A stretch of DNA of 12,692 bases from Alphaproteobacteria bacterium (GTDB lineage: Bacteria > Pseudomonadota > Alphaproteobacteria > GCA-2731375). Positions 6,521 through 12,692 of this stretch are shown piece after piece. A program made the translations under genes and the position numbers. Below the pieces are notes generated by a model. That model searched no databases and had not been told where the DNA came from. It was given only the letters and a program-made list of their open reading frames with translations. The DNA is taken from the NCBI GenBank assembly GCA_030746295.1, contig JASLMY010000144.1, positions 1 through 12,692 of the forward strand. Direction: 5' to 3'. How positions within the stretch are numbered: the stretch's first letter is position 1; every line of letters begins with the position of its first letter.

Positions 6521-6656
6521 GACGCCGGCAGCGCCGCCGCCCCCTGCGGGCCGCGCGACGCATGCCGCAATGATTGTTAAGAGACTGTAATCACGGATAT
6601 TTGGTGGTCCACAAGGCCCATTTGGCGTGCTAGCCTACGCGCACGGGGAGAACGTC

Positions 6657-9101
6657 ATGCGCTACGCCATCGTGTTGTTCTTTTTCCTGTCGTGCCTTGC
6701 CTCGGGTTCGGCTCTCACACAAACGGTCGACTTCGGGCGCTACCATGCGCTCGTCATCGGTATCAACGACTACAAGCACCTGCCCGACCTGGAGACCGCG
6801 GTCAACGATGCCAGCGCAGTGCACGACGTGCTGCGCCGCGAATATGCCTATGAATCGACGCTGCTGTTGAACCCGAACCGGAGCCAATTGGTGACGGCGC
6901 TGGACGATCTGAGGGCGCGGCTGACCGAGCGGGACAACGTGCTGATCTTCTACGCCGGGCACGGCTATCTCGATCGGCCGACCGACGAGGGCTTCTGGCT
7001 GACCACCGAGGCCGAGGAGGACAGCCAGGTCGAATGGGTCTCGATCTCCTCGGTGACCCGGCTCTTGAAGGCCTCGTCGGCCAAGCACGCCCTGGTGGTG
7101 GCGGACAGCTGCTATTCCGGGGTGTTGTCGCGGGACGCGCCGATCCTGCTCAAGGTCGGCGCCGAGCGCGAGGCCGAGCTGAGAAGGATCGCGGGCAAGC
7201 GGGCGCGCAAGGCCCTGACCTCGGGCGGACTGGAACCGGTCAACGACGGCGGCGGCGACGGCCATTCGGTCTTCACCCGGGCGTTCCTGGAGTCGCTTCG
7301 CGAGAACCGGCAGATCGTCGACGGCTACCAGCTTTTCCGCGAGCTGCGCCAGAAGGTGGTGCTCAACGCCGAGCAGACGCCGCAGTATTCCGACATCCGC
7401 TTCGCCGGCGACGAAGGCGGCGATTTCCTCTTCGTGCCGATGCAGACCCGGCCGGCGGTCGAGTTCGCGTCGGCACCGACGACGCCCGGCGTGGCGCAGA
7501 GCGACGAGCCGAGCGCCGGGCGCATTGAGTTCGCCTTCTGGCAGTCGATCCAGAACAGCAAGTTGGCCGCCGACTACGAGGCCTATGTGGCGGCCTATCC
7601 GCAAGGCAAGTTCTCGGTCTTGGCCCGTAACCGGCTGGCGTCGCTGAGCGCCCCCATGGCCAAGGCCGAGCCGGAGAGCACGCCCAAGAAGGACGAGGCG
7701 GCGGCTGAGATCGCGGCCTGGAACACCATCCGCGAGAGCGAGGATGCGGCCGACTACCGGGGCTATCTGGAGCGCTATCCGGATGGCGCATTCGCGGCCT
7801 TGGTCCGGATCCGGATGCAGGCATTGGAGGTGGCAGCGGCGAAGGCGGCGGCTGCCAAGCCCGCGGGTCCAGTGGAACTGGCCTTCTGGCAGTCGATCGT
7901 GACGAGCGAGCGGGCGGCCGACTTCGAGGCCTATCTTCAGGCCTATCCGGAGGGCAAGTTCGCGCCCGAGGCGCAAAAGCGCTTGGCGGCGCTGGCCGAG
8001 CCCAAGGCGGCACCGGAGGACGAAGCCGATGCAACCGAGCTGGCGTTCTGGCGCAGCATCCAGGAGAGCAGGGATGCCAACGTCTACCGCGCCTATCTCA
8101 AGGCCTATCCCAACGGCGCTTTTGCGCCGCTGGCAAAGGCACGCCTCGGCACCTTCGAGACCAAGGTCAGTGCCGTGGCGCCGGCAAAACCCGGTGACCT
8201 CGTGCCGCCGAAAGAGCTGACGGTGGCGCTGGAACCGGTCGAGGCGACGTATGTCGCGGTCAAGCGGGCAAATGTCCGTGCCGAACCGACGATCAGCTCG
8301 AAGAAGGCAGACTCCCTGCCGGCCGGCACGGAAGTCTACGTGCCTGGACGTACGACCGACGGCAAATGGCTCCGGGTCGAGCGAGGCGACCAGGCTCTGG
8401 GCTATGTTTACGCCCCCTTGCTGCAGGAGAAGAGTGCTTGGCAGAAGGCGAAGCGCGAATCAGCCGAGGCGGACAAGCGCCGCACCAGACTCGCCGAGCA
8501 GGAGGCCGAGAAACGGGCACGACGGCAAGCCGAGGCCCAACGGAAGGCCGAGGAACAGGCCCGACGGGAGGCCGAAGAGCGAGCGCTGCAGCAGGCCGAA
8601 GCCGAGCGCGTGGCCCGGGAACAGGCACGCCAGCAAGCCGAGGCCGAGCGCCAGCGGAAAGAGGAGGAGGCGCGCCAACGCGAGGCCGAGGAGGCCGCCG
8701 CCAAGCGAGTGGCACTGAGCGTTCCCAAGCAACCCGAGCCCCCGAGGGGCTTGAACGGCAATTGGCGTCTCTACGTCGATATGCGCGGCAATGCGACCGG
8801 CCATGTCGGTCGCGTCGAAAGCGTCGTTTCGATCGTCGACGGTTCTTCTTCTGGAAGCAGGATTAATAGCGGTGCCTTTACCGTTTGGCTCAAGGTCACG
8901 GCCTTCGGTGACAGGATTCAGGGAAGCCTGAGCGTTTCTCCGGACCCCAATTGGCACGACATTGTCTTGACGCTCGACGACAAGATCGAGGGTGACCGGT
9001 TCGAGAAGAGGTTTGCGGCCACCGCCGTCGACCAGAGTGCCGGTTACGGTGGCAACATGTACGACGTCGTCGTGCATCTGCGTCTTCAAAGGGTGAATTG
9101 A
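6657..9101 (+). CDS. Exported caspase-like protease with FW repeats, SH3-like domain, coiled coil and novel C-terminal domain (814 aa)
   Basis: This is a peptidase C14 (bacterial metacaspase/orthocaspase) homologue, probably exported. Residues 1-20 are a signal peptide with hydrophobic IVLFFFLSCLA. The p20-like domain runs from YHALVIGINDY (about 29-39) through the catalytic histidine in YAGHGY (H102) to the catalytic cysteine in DSCYSG (C152). A typical ALTSGG...HSVFTRAFLESL and GDFLFVP section (about 186-261) completes the fold. Both catalytic residues are present. Then come four ~40-residue repeats (about 291-500), an SH3-like segment (about 531-590) with KRANVRAEPTISSKKADSLPAGTEV, and an Ala/Glu/Arg/Gln coiled coil (about 591-685). 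The C-terminal domain (about 696-814) is beta-rich, opens with LNGNWRLYVDM, and I do not recognise it. I chose the ATG at 6657 because GGGGAG lies 6 bases upstream and the signal peptide starts there. An upstream GTG (6627) is less likely. Basic-residue specificity is known for such orthocaspases. The target here is unknown. Confidence 0.9.
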   Translation: MRYAIVLFFFLSCLASGSALTQTVDFGRYHALVIGINDYKHLPDLETAVNDASAVHDVLRREYAYESTLLLNPNRSQLVTALDDLRARLTERDNVLIFYAGHGYLDRPTDEGFWLTTEAEEDSQVEWVSISSVTRLLKASSAKHALVVADSCYSGVLSRDAPILLKVGAEREAELRRIAGKRARKALTSGGLEPVNDGGGDGHSVFTRAFLESLRENRQIVDGYQLFRELRQKVVLNAEQTPQYSDIRFAGDEGGDFLFVPMQTRPAVEFASAPTTPGVAQSDEPSAGRIEFAFWQSIQNSKLAADYEAYVAAYPQGKFSVLARNRLASLSAPMAKAEPESTPKKDEAAAEIAAWNTIRESEDAADYRGYLERYPDGAFAALVRIRMQALEVAAAKAAAAKPAGPVELAFWQSIVTSERAADFEAYLQAYPEGKFAPEAQKRLAALAEPKAAPEDEADATELAFWRSIQESRDANVYRAYLKAYPNGAFAPLAKARLGTFETKVSAVAPAKPGDLVPPKELTVALEPVEATYVAVKRANVRAEPTISSKKADSLPAGTEVYVPGRTTDGKWLRVERGDQALGYVYAPLLQEKSAWQKAKRESAEADKRRTRLAEQEAEKRARRQAEAQRKAEEQARREAEERALQQAEAERVAREQARQQAEAERQRKEEEARQREAEEAAAKRVALSVPKQPEPPRGLNGNWRLYVDMRGNATGHVGRVESVVSIVDGSSSGSRINSGAFTVWLKVTAFGDRIQGSLSVSPDPNWHDIVLTLDDKIEGDRFEKRFAATAVDQSAGYGGNMYDVVVHLRLQRVN
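7527..8156 (+). repeat. Four coding tandem repeats of about 40 residues (FWxSI...YxxxYPxGxFA type)
   Basis: Four copies begin at 7527, 7707, 7875 and 8037, each 120 bases long, separated by linkers of about 20, 16 and 14 residues rich in Ala, Pro, Lys and Glu. Each has the frame E(F/L/I)A(F/A)W-x(2)-I-x(2)-S-x(3)-A-x(2)-(Y/F)-x(2)-Y-x(3)-YP-x-G-x-F-x(4)-x-R. The DNA copies differ clearly while the protein pattern is kept, so the duplication is old and selected. The helix-turn-helix spacing suggests a solenoid or binding module. Similar modules accompany other bacterial caspase-like proteins. Confidence 0.82.
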
Positions 9102-9121
9102 AAGCGCATCCGAGTGGACGG

Positions 9122-9137
9122 CGCGCATCGAAGCGCG
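9122..9137. terminator. Hairpin between convergent protease and beta-propeller genes
   Basis: CGCGC (9122-9126) and GCGCG (9133-9137) form a G/C stem around an ATCGAA loop, 20 bases after the protease stop and within the 116-base gap to the convergent gene. No T-tract follows in either direction, so a terminator role is only suggested by the position. Confidence 0.3.
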
Positions 9138-9217
9138 TGGCGCCAAGTTATCGAACCTCCATGCCGCAGGAGCTCGTCGGGGCCGGACACGGAACTGACG
9201 GCTGCCGGAAACGCGTC

Positions 9218-10108
9218 TCAGCGTCGGATTCGGTAGAGGAGAATTCGGTCGTTGTAGGTGTCGGAGATCCATAGTCGGTCGCCCCTGACCTCGACGCCCT
9301 CGGGCTTTCTGAGCCGGTTCGGGGCCCTGCCCGCCTGGCCGTCGCCGAGCGTGGCGACGGGCCGGAAGTCGGCGTCGAAGACCTTGACTTGGTTGTTGTA
9401 CTCGTCGGCGACGTAAAGCCAGCCGGCGGCGTCGACGGTGACGTATTTGGGCTCGTTGAAGTCGTAGCCAGGGCCTTCGAGGGTTCTGAGGAGCTTCAGC
9501 TGCAAATCGCGGATCTGGATCCGGTTGTTGCCCGGATCGACGATCAGTACCCGGCCCTTGGCATCGACGTGGATGTCGTGCGGGCGGGCGAACCCGTCCG
9601 GTCCGGCGCCCCGGCCGCCGAGCCGATTGACGATGCGGCCGTTCTCGAGCACCAGCACGGTGTGGGCCGAGGCGTTGGTGACGTAGACCCGGCCGTCGGT
9701 GGCCGCCGCGACGCCCTCGGGGCTCGCCTGCCCGGCTTCCCAGACGGCTATCTTTCGGCCCGTCGGCCCCGCGACTTCGAAAACCACGGTGCGGTCGTTG
9801 CCGCTGTCCGCCACCAGCAACCGGCCGTCGGAATCGAAAGTGACGTCGTGTGGTGCGGCCAAGACATCGCCGCCGATGCGGCCCACGGTTGCGAGGCTCT
9901 CCGGGTCCAGCACGCGCACGACGTTGTTGCCGACGTCGGCGACGTAGAGGTGCTTGCCGTCCGCCGAGAGCACGAGATCGTGCGGCCGCTCGAAGGTCTC
10001 GTCCGAGACCTGGAGCCGCTCGAAGGCAATTTGTTCCGCCGCCCCGGCTGTCGAAAGGACGCTGGCGGCGAGGATGACGGCGAGAAGGCTCAATAGCTTC
10101 GGGGGCAT
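9218..10108 (-). CDS. Exported NHL-repeat beta-propeller protein (296 aa)
   Basis: This is a periplasmic or secreted six-bladed beta-propeller of the NHL type. A signal peptide covers residues 1-23 (KLLSLLAVILAASVLSTAGA, cut probably after AGA). Six NHL units follow at about 40, 86, 128, 174, 218 and 267. Each has a proline-containing lead (RPHDLVL, APHDVTF, SPEGVAA, RPHDIHV, EPKYVTV, KPEGVEV), a D/N-G turn, and a (V/I)-(A/V/S)-D-x-x-N-(N/D) end such as LYVADVGNNVVRV. Blade 3 has VTNASAHTV and is degenerate. Such propellers bind partners or small molecules, and a few are lyases or lactonases. No specific catalytic set could be assigned. I chose the ATG at 10106-10108 over the adjoining TTG because it is the standard codon, with GGAG 4 bases and a second GGAG 10 bases upstream. 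It is convergent with the caspase-like gene, and both products are exported, but no functional tie is shown. Confidence 0.88.
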   Translation of the reverse strand: MPPKLLSLLAVILAASVLSTAGAAEQIAFERLQVSDETFERPHDLVLSADGKHLYVADVGNNVVRVLDPESLATVGRIGGDVLAAPHDVTFDSDGRLLVADSGNDRTVVFEVAGPTGRKIAVWEAGQASPEGVAAATDGRVYVTNASAHTVLVLENGRIVNRLGGRGAGPDGFARPHDIHVDAKGRVLIVDPGNNRIQIRDLQLKLLRTLEGPGYDFNEPKYVTVDAAGWLYVADEYNNQVKVFDADFRPVATLGDGQAGRAPNRLRKPEGVEVRGDRLWISDTYNDRILLYRIRR

Positions 10109-10180
10109 CAATCTCCGGCTCCGGTCGCGTGCTGGCGGGCAGCCATGCTATCACGCGGGCGGGACGACCCGAATTCAAGA

Positions 10181-10187
10181 AGAGGAG
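10181..10187 (+). promoter_or_regulatory. Shine-Dalgarno site setting the GTG start of the dehydrogenase
   Basis: AGAGGAG lies 7 bases before the GTG at 10195-10197. It supports that non-ATG start, which also gives the expected family N-terminus. Confidence 0.65.
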
Positions 10188-10194
10188 ATAAGAG

Positions 10195-11286
10195 GTGCTG
10201 ATCAATGCCGACGCCCTCGGCCGCTTCGTCGCCGAGATCTTTCACGCCAAGGGTTGCGACCGGGAAGAGGCCGCGCGTGTCGGCACGAGCTTGGTCGGCG
10301 CCAACCTCACCGGTCACGACAGCCACGGTGTCGTCCGGGTGCCGCGCTACGTGCAGTATGTCGACGAGGGCAAGCTCGTCCCCGGGCAGCAGCCGAGCGT
10401 CGTCACGGAGAGCGGCTCAATGGCGCTCTTGGACGGCAACTACGGCTTCGGCCAGACGATCGGCCCGGCGGCGACGGAACGCGGCATCGCCATGGCGGCG
10501 CAGCACGGCGTTGCCGTGATCGCGGTGCGCAACTCCGGGCACATGGGCCGGATCGGCGAGTACGCCGAGATGGCGGCGGCTCAGAACCAGTTCTCGGTGC
10601 ATTTCGTCAACGTTGCCGGCGCGCTGCTCGTGGCCCCGTTCGGCGGCGTCGAGCGGCGCTTCTCGACCGCCCCCTTCGCCGCCGGCGTGCCGCAAGGCGA
10701 GGCGCCGCCGATCATCCTCGACTTCGCCACTTCCGTCGTCGCCGAAGGCAAGGCGCTGGTGGCCTATAACGGCGGCAAGCCGATCCCCGGCAATGCGCTC
10801 ATTACGCCAGACGGCGAGCTTTCGGCCGACCCCCTGGTGCTCTATGGCGCCGATGCCGAGGGGCCGGCGCCCAACCCCAGGAACGGGCCTGGCGCGCTGC
10901 GGGCCATGGGCGACCACAAGGGCTCGGGTCTGGCGCTCATCTGCGAACTTCTGGCCGGCGCGTTGACGGGCTCGGGCTGTGCCGGGCCGACCGAGCGCCA
11001 GGTCGCGAACGGCATGCTGTCGCTTTACATGGCCGTCGACGCCTTCGACGGCGACAACGCCGTCGCCCGCGAGGTCGCCGCCTATGCCGAGTTCGTCAAG
11101 GGCTCCCGGCCTGCAGAGGTGGACGGCGAGGTCCTGCTGCCGGGTGAGCCCGAGCGCCGGACGCGGCAGGACCGCCTAGCCTCGGGCGTGCCGCTGACGG
11201 ACGAGAACTGGGCGGCGCTCACCGACACGGCCCGCCGGGTCGGCCTCGACGAGGCGGCGATCGAGGCTGCGGCGGCGGGCGGCTGA
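10195..11286 (+). CDS. LDH2/MDH2-family NAD(P)-dependent 2-hydroxyacid dehydrogenase (363 aa)
   Basis: This is a cytoplasmic oxidoreductase of the malate/L-lactate/ureidoglycolate dehydrogenase family, which interconverts 2-hydroxy and 2-oxo acids with NAD(P) using a fold unlike classical LDH. Visible landmarks are the N-terminal helix and GHDSHGVVRVPRY (40-52, with H44 and R48), LDGNYGFGQ (79-87), VRNSGHMGRIGEYAE (111-125, with H116), RFSTAPFAAGVP (155-166), ILDFATS (174-180) and GDHKGSGLAL (239-248). The HMGRIGEYAE form, instead of the SNHFGxxxYY of many malate/sulfolactate enzymes, places it nearer the YbiC (hydroxycarboxylate dehydrogenase B) type. The length is normal. The start is GTG with a good ribosome binding site. 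The gene is divergent from the propeller gene and convergent with the CoA-transferase. The exact substrate is not decidable from the sequence. Confidence 0.93.
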   Translation: MLINADALGRFVAEIFHAKGCDREEAARVGTSLVGANLTGHDSHGVVRVPRYVQYVDEGKLVPGQQPSVVTESGSMALLDGNYGFGQTIGPAATERGIAMAAQHGVAVIAVRNSGHMGRIGEYAEMAAAQNQFSVHFVNVAGALLVAPFGGVERRFSTAPFAAGVPQGEAPPIILDFATSVVAEGKALVAYNGGKPIPGNALITPDGELSADPLVLYGADAEGPAPNPRNGPGALRAMGDHKGSGLALICELLAGALTGSGCAGPTERQVANGMLSLYMAVDAFDGDNAVAREVAAYAEFVKGSRPAEVDGEVLLPGEPERRTRQDRLASGVPLTDENWAALTDTARRVGLDEAAIEAAAAGG

Positions 11287-11305
11287 CGGGGAACGTCCCT
11301 CAGCC
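11281..11305. terminator. Palindrome holding the stop codons of two convergent genes
   Basis: GGCTGA (11281-11286) pairs with TCAGCC (11300-11305) and, after a bulged C at 11287, GGG (11288-11290) pairs with CCC (11297-11299). The loop is 6 bases. The two TGA stops form part of the outer stem: 11284-11286 on plus and 11300-11302 on minus. The symmetry would make the same hairpin in both transcripts. There is no T-tract on either side, so termination is plausible but not shown. Confidence 0.45.
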
Positions 11306-12538
11306 GACACTGCCCTCGGCCCTGAGGCGGCGGATAGTGTCCGGGTCGCAGCCGAGCTCGGCTAGGACCTCGTCGGTGTGCTCGCCGACCTCGGGCGCCA
11401 TCCGGGGCGGGACCTTGGCCTGGTCCCGAATCCAGAGCGGGGTGTCGACGGTAAGCGCGATTTCGTCCGGTCCGTCTTCGAACGGGACCAGGACGCCGGC
11501 GGCGCGCATCTGTGGGTCGTCGCGGACTTCCTCGACCCGGTTGACGACGCCGAAGGTGATCCCCGCCGTCTGCATCAGCTCCAGCCATTCCGGCCAGTCC
11601 CGGCCGAGGAAGAGCTGGTCCAGGACCCCGAACAGCTCGCCGGCGTTGGCGTGACGGCCCGCCATGGTGCGGAAGCGGGGGTCGTCCAACAGCTCCTCGC
11701 GCTCGGCGGCGCGGCAGAGGCGGTTCCAGACCCGTTCCTCGTTGACGCCGGCCAGCAAGAACCAGTGGCCATCGCGGCAGCGGTAGATATTGGTCAGCGC
11801 GTTCGGCGATTCCTCGCGCGGTGGCCGGCGCGGGATCTCGGCCCCGGCGAGTGCTGCCTGCACGTAGATCGCGTTCGACCAAGCACCGCAGCCCATCAGC
11901 GACGAGGTGACATGGGCGCCCTTGCCGGTGCGCTCGCGCTGGTAGAGAGCGGTCAGGATGGCGCCGTAGAGGGCGAGCGCGGTCGGGTGGTCGCCCATGC
12001 CGGGGATCGAGCGCGCCGGGGCTGCGTCGGGCGCCGGCTTGACGAGGTCCATCAGGCCCGAGCGGGCCCACCAGGCGGTGGAATCGAAGCCGGTGCGGGT
12101 CGCCTCCGGCCCCGCTTCGCCGTAGGCGGTGAGCGAGGCGTAGATCAGCCGCTCGTTGAGCGGGCCCAAGTCCTCGTGGCGGATGCCGAGCCGCTCGCGC
12201 ACCGGCAGCGGGAAGTTGGTGACGAAGACGTCGGCCTCGCGCACCAGCCGATAGAGGATATCCCGGGCCGCGTCCTGGGCGAGGTCGAGGACGATCGAGC
12301 GCTTGTTCCGGGAATCGGCGAGCCAGGCGAAGTTGTGCTCGCTCTCGGGATAGCCCGGCTGGCGGCGGAGTTCGCGGTAGGGATCGCCGCCGGGCGCCTC
12401 GACCTTGATGACGTCGGCGCCGAAATCGCTCATCACCGTGGCGGCTGCGGGCCCGGCGATGTAGGTGCCGACGTCCAGCACCTTGATGCCGTCGAGGGCA
12501 CGCTCGGCGTGGTGGCTTGCGGGAGTTGGGTCGGTCAT
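11300..12538 (-). CDS. Family III CoA-transferase, CaiB/BaiF type (412 aa)
   Basis: This cytoplasmic enzyme moves CoA between organic acids through an aspartyl-CoA intermediate, as formyl-CoA transferase and CaiB do. The N-terminal motif LDGIKVLDVGTYIAGPAAA (about 15-33) is typical, followed by MSDFGADVIKVEAPGGDPYR (about 36-55), NKRSIVLDL (about 78-86) and DVFVTNF (about 103-109). The likely catalytic aspartate is D183 in PGMGDHPTALALYGAILTALYQRERTGKGAHV. The C-terminal domain has NIYRCRDGHWFLLAG and ITFGVVNRVEEVRDDPQM. The length is as expected. I prefer the ATG at 12536-12538 over the TTG at 12563-12565, because the family starts shortly before LDGIKVLD, although neither start has a strong ribosome binding site. 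The pairing with a hydroxyacid dehydrogenase is convergent, not operonic. Acceptor and donor acids are unknown. Confidence 0.94.
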   Translation of the reverse strand: MTDPTPASHHAERALDGIKVLDVGTYIAGPAAATVMSDFGADVIKVEAPGGDPYRELRRQPGYPESEHNFAWLADSRNKRSIVLDLAQDAARDILYRLVREADVFVTNFPLPVRERLGIRHEDLGPLNERLIYASLTAYGEAGPEATRTGFDSTAWWARSGLMDLVKPAPDAAPARSIPGMGDHPTALALYGAILTALYQRERTGKGAHVTSSLMGCGAWSNAIYVQAALAGAEIPRRPPREESPNALTNIYRCRDGHWFLLAGVNEERVWNRLCRAAEREELLDDPRFRTMAGRHANAGELFGVLDQLFLGRDWPEWLELMQTAGITFGVVNRVEEVRDDPQMRAAGVLVPFEDGPDEIALTVDTPLWIRDQAKVPPRMAPEVGEHTDEVLAELGCDPDTIRRLRAEGSVG

Positions 12539-12577
12539 GGCTCGGGTCGCTCGCACCAGTGGCAAACACGGCGGCCG

Positions 12578-12606
12578 ATAATGCCGGCAAGCGGCCGGCG
12601 GGTGAA
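12578..12606 (-). promoter_or_regulatory. Promoter candidate for the CoA-transferase gene
   Basis: On the complement TTCACC (12601-12606) is followed by a 17-base spacer and CATTAT (12578-12583), each four of six to consensus. Transcription would begin near 12571, about 33 bases before the ATG at 12538. This supports that start, since the TTG at 12565 would leave almost no leader. Confidence 0.35.
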
Positions 12607-12615
12607 GGGGGCGGC

Positions 12616-12643
12616 TTGCCCTCGGACGGCGGACGGCTATGCT
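12616..12643 (+). promoter_or_regulatory. Promoter candidate for the gene leaving the right edge
   Basis: TTGCCC (12616-12621) is followed by a 16-base spacer and TATGCT (12638-12643, four of six to the -10). A start near 12650 would precede the GGAGGA ribosome binding site at 12671 by about 20 bases. Confidence 0.35.
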
Positions 12644-12683
12644 TGGCCCATCCCCGAAATCCCGACGCGCGGAGGAACGTAGG

Positions 12684-12692
12684 TTGAGCGAG
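12684..12692 (+). CDS. Likely 5' end of a plus-strand gene (partial, runs off the right edge)
   Basis: A TTG codon at 12684-12686 is followed by AGC GAG, giving Met-Ser-Glu, a common protein start. GGAGGA (12671-12676) lies exactly 7 bases upstream, and a promoter-like pair lies before it. The gene would be divergent from the CoA-transferase. Only three codons are present, so nothing can be said about the product. Confidence 0.4.

Noticed and set aside
4627..6573. A 648-codon open frame in another plus frame of the SulP gene
   Set aside because: It is a frame-shifted reading of the transporter, rich in Arg and Pro, without membrane segments.
6574..6603. TTGTTA with a TATTTG-like -10 before the caspase-like gene as its promoter
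   Set aside because: The -10 match is poor (three of six) and the spacer would be 18. I could not prefer it over other weak candidates in the same gap.
8427..8711. The Ala/Glu/Arg/Gln-rich stretch as a simple DNA repeat
   Set aside because: The codons vary and the protein pattern fits a coiled coil inside the protease gene. No exact DNA unit is repeated.
8460..10205. A 581-codon open frame on the minus strand over the protease end and the propeller gene
   Set aside because: It overlaps two genes with strong motifs, and its product is low-complexity Arg/Pro/Gly-rich, typical of an out-of-frame reading.
11378..12682. A 434-codon open frame on the plus strand opposite the CoA-transferase
   Set aside because: The CoA-transferase on the other strand has its catalytic motif and full length. 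The antisense product has no domain and no ribosome binding site.
1..12692. CRISPR arrays, tRNA genes, insertion sequences, toxin-antitoxin pairs and a multi-gene defence island
   Set aside because: I saw no regularly spaced repeats, cloverleaf pattern, transposase motif or paired small genes. The caspase-like gene stands alone beside metabolic and transport genes, so a defence-system reading is not supported.

Overview
The window looks like chromosomal DNA of a high-GC alphaproteobacterium, probably of the Rhodospirillales or a related order. This is inferred from the strong G/C third-position bias, the mix of CoA-dependent catabolic genes and secreted proteins, and the promoter style; no marker gene is present to prove it. 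The first ~800 bases are clearly more A/T-rich than the rest and carry one unrecognised small lipoprotein gene, so the left edge may be acquired or recently rearranged DNA.

Layout, left to right. 1-864: a minus-strand lipoprotein gene with a very good ribosome binding site, then a 325-base gene-free stretch with a perfect A/T-rich palindrome. 865-2880: a minus-strand pair, an acyl-CoA carboxylase carboxyltransferase (transcribed first) followed 24 bases later by a GNAT acetyltransferase. 3060-3578: an unrecognised 172-residue protein, plus strand, with a promoter-like element divergent from the carboxylase. 3608-4021: a MAPEG-family membrane protein (minus), divergent from 4241-6520, a SulP transporter fused to a STAS and a cyclic-nucleotide-binding domain. 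6657-9101: an exported caspase-like protease with four 40-residue FW-type repeats, an SH3-like domain, a long coiled coil and an unrecognised C-terminal domain. 9218-10108: an exported NHL-repeat beta-propeller (minus), convergent with the protease. 10195-11286: an LDH2/MDH2-type 2-hydroxyacid dehydrogenase. 11300-12538: a family III (CaiB/BaiF) CoA-transferase (minus), convergent with the dehydrogenase. Both stop codons lie in one imperfect palindrome. 12684-12692: a likely start of another plus-strand gene that leaves the window.

Most genes are single transcription units in alternating orientation, so neighbours say little about joint function. The carboxyltransferase, the dehydrogenase and the CoA-transferase all fit organic-acid and acyl-CoA metabolism, but they are not arranged as one operon. 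The item most worth attention is the multidomain caspase-like protein. Next are the cyclic-nucleotide-linked SulP transporter and the carboxyltransferase, which has an altered C-terminal active-site segment and no biotin-carrying partner nearby. I see no CRISPR array, tRNA, rRNA, transposase or phage gene, and no complete new defence system that I could defend from sequence alone.
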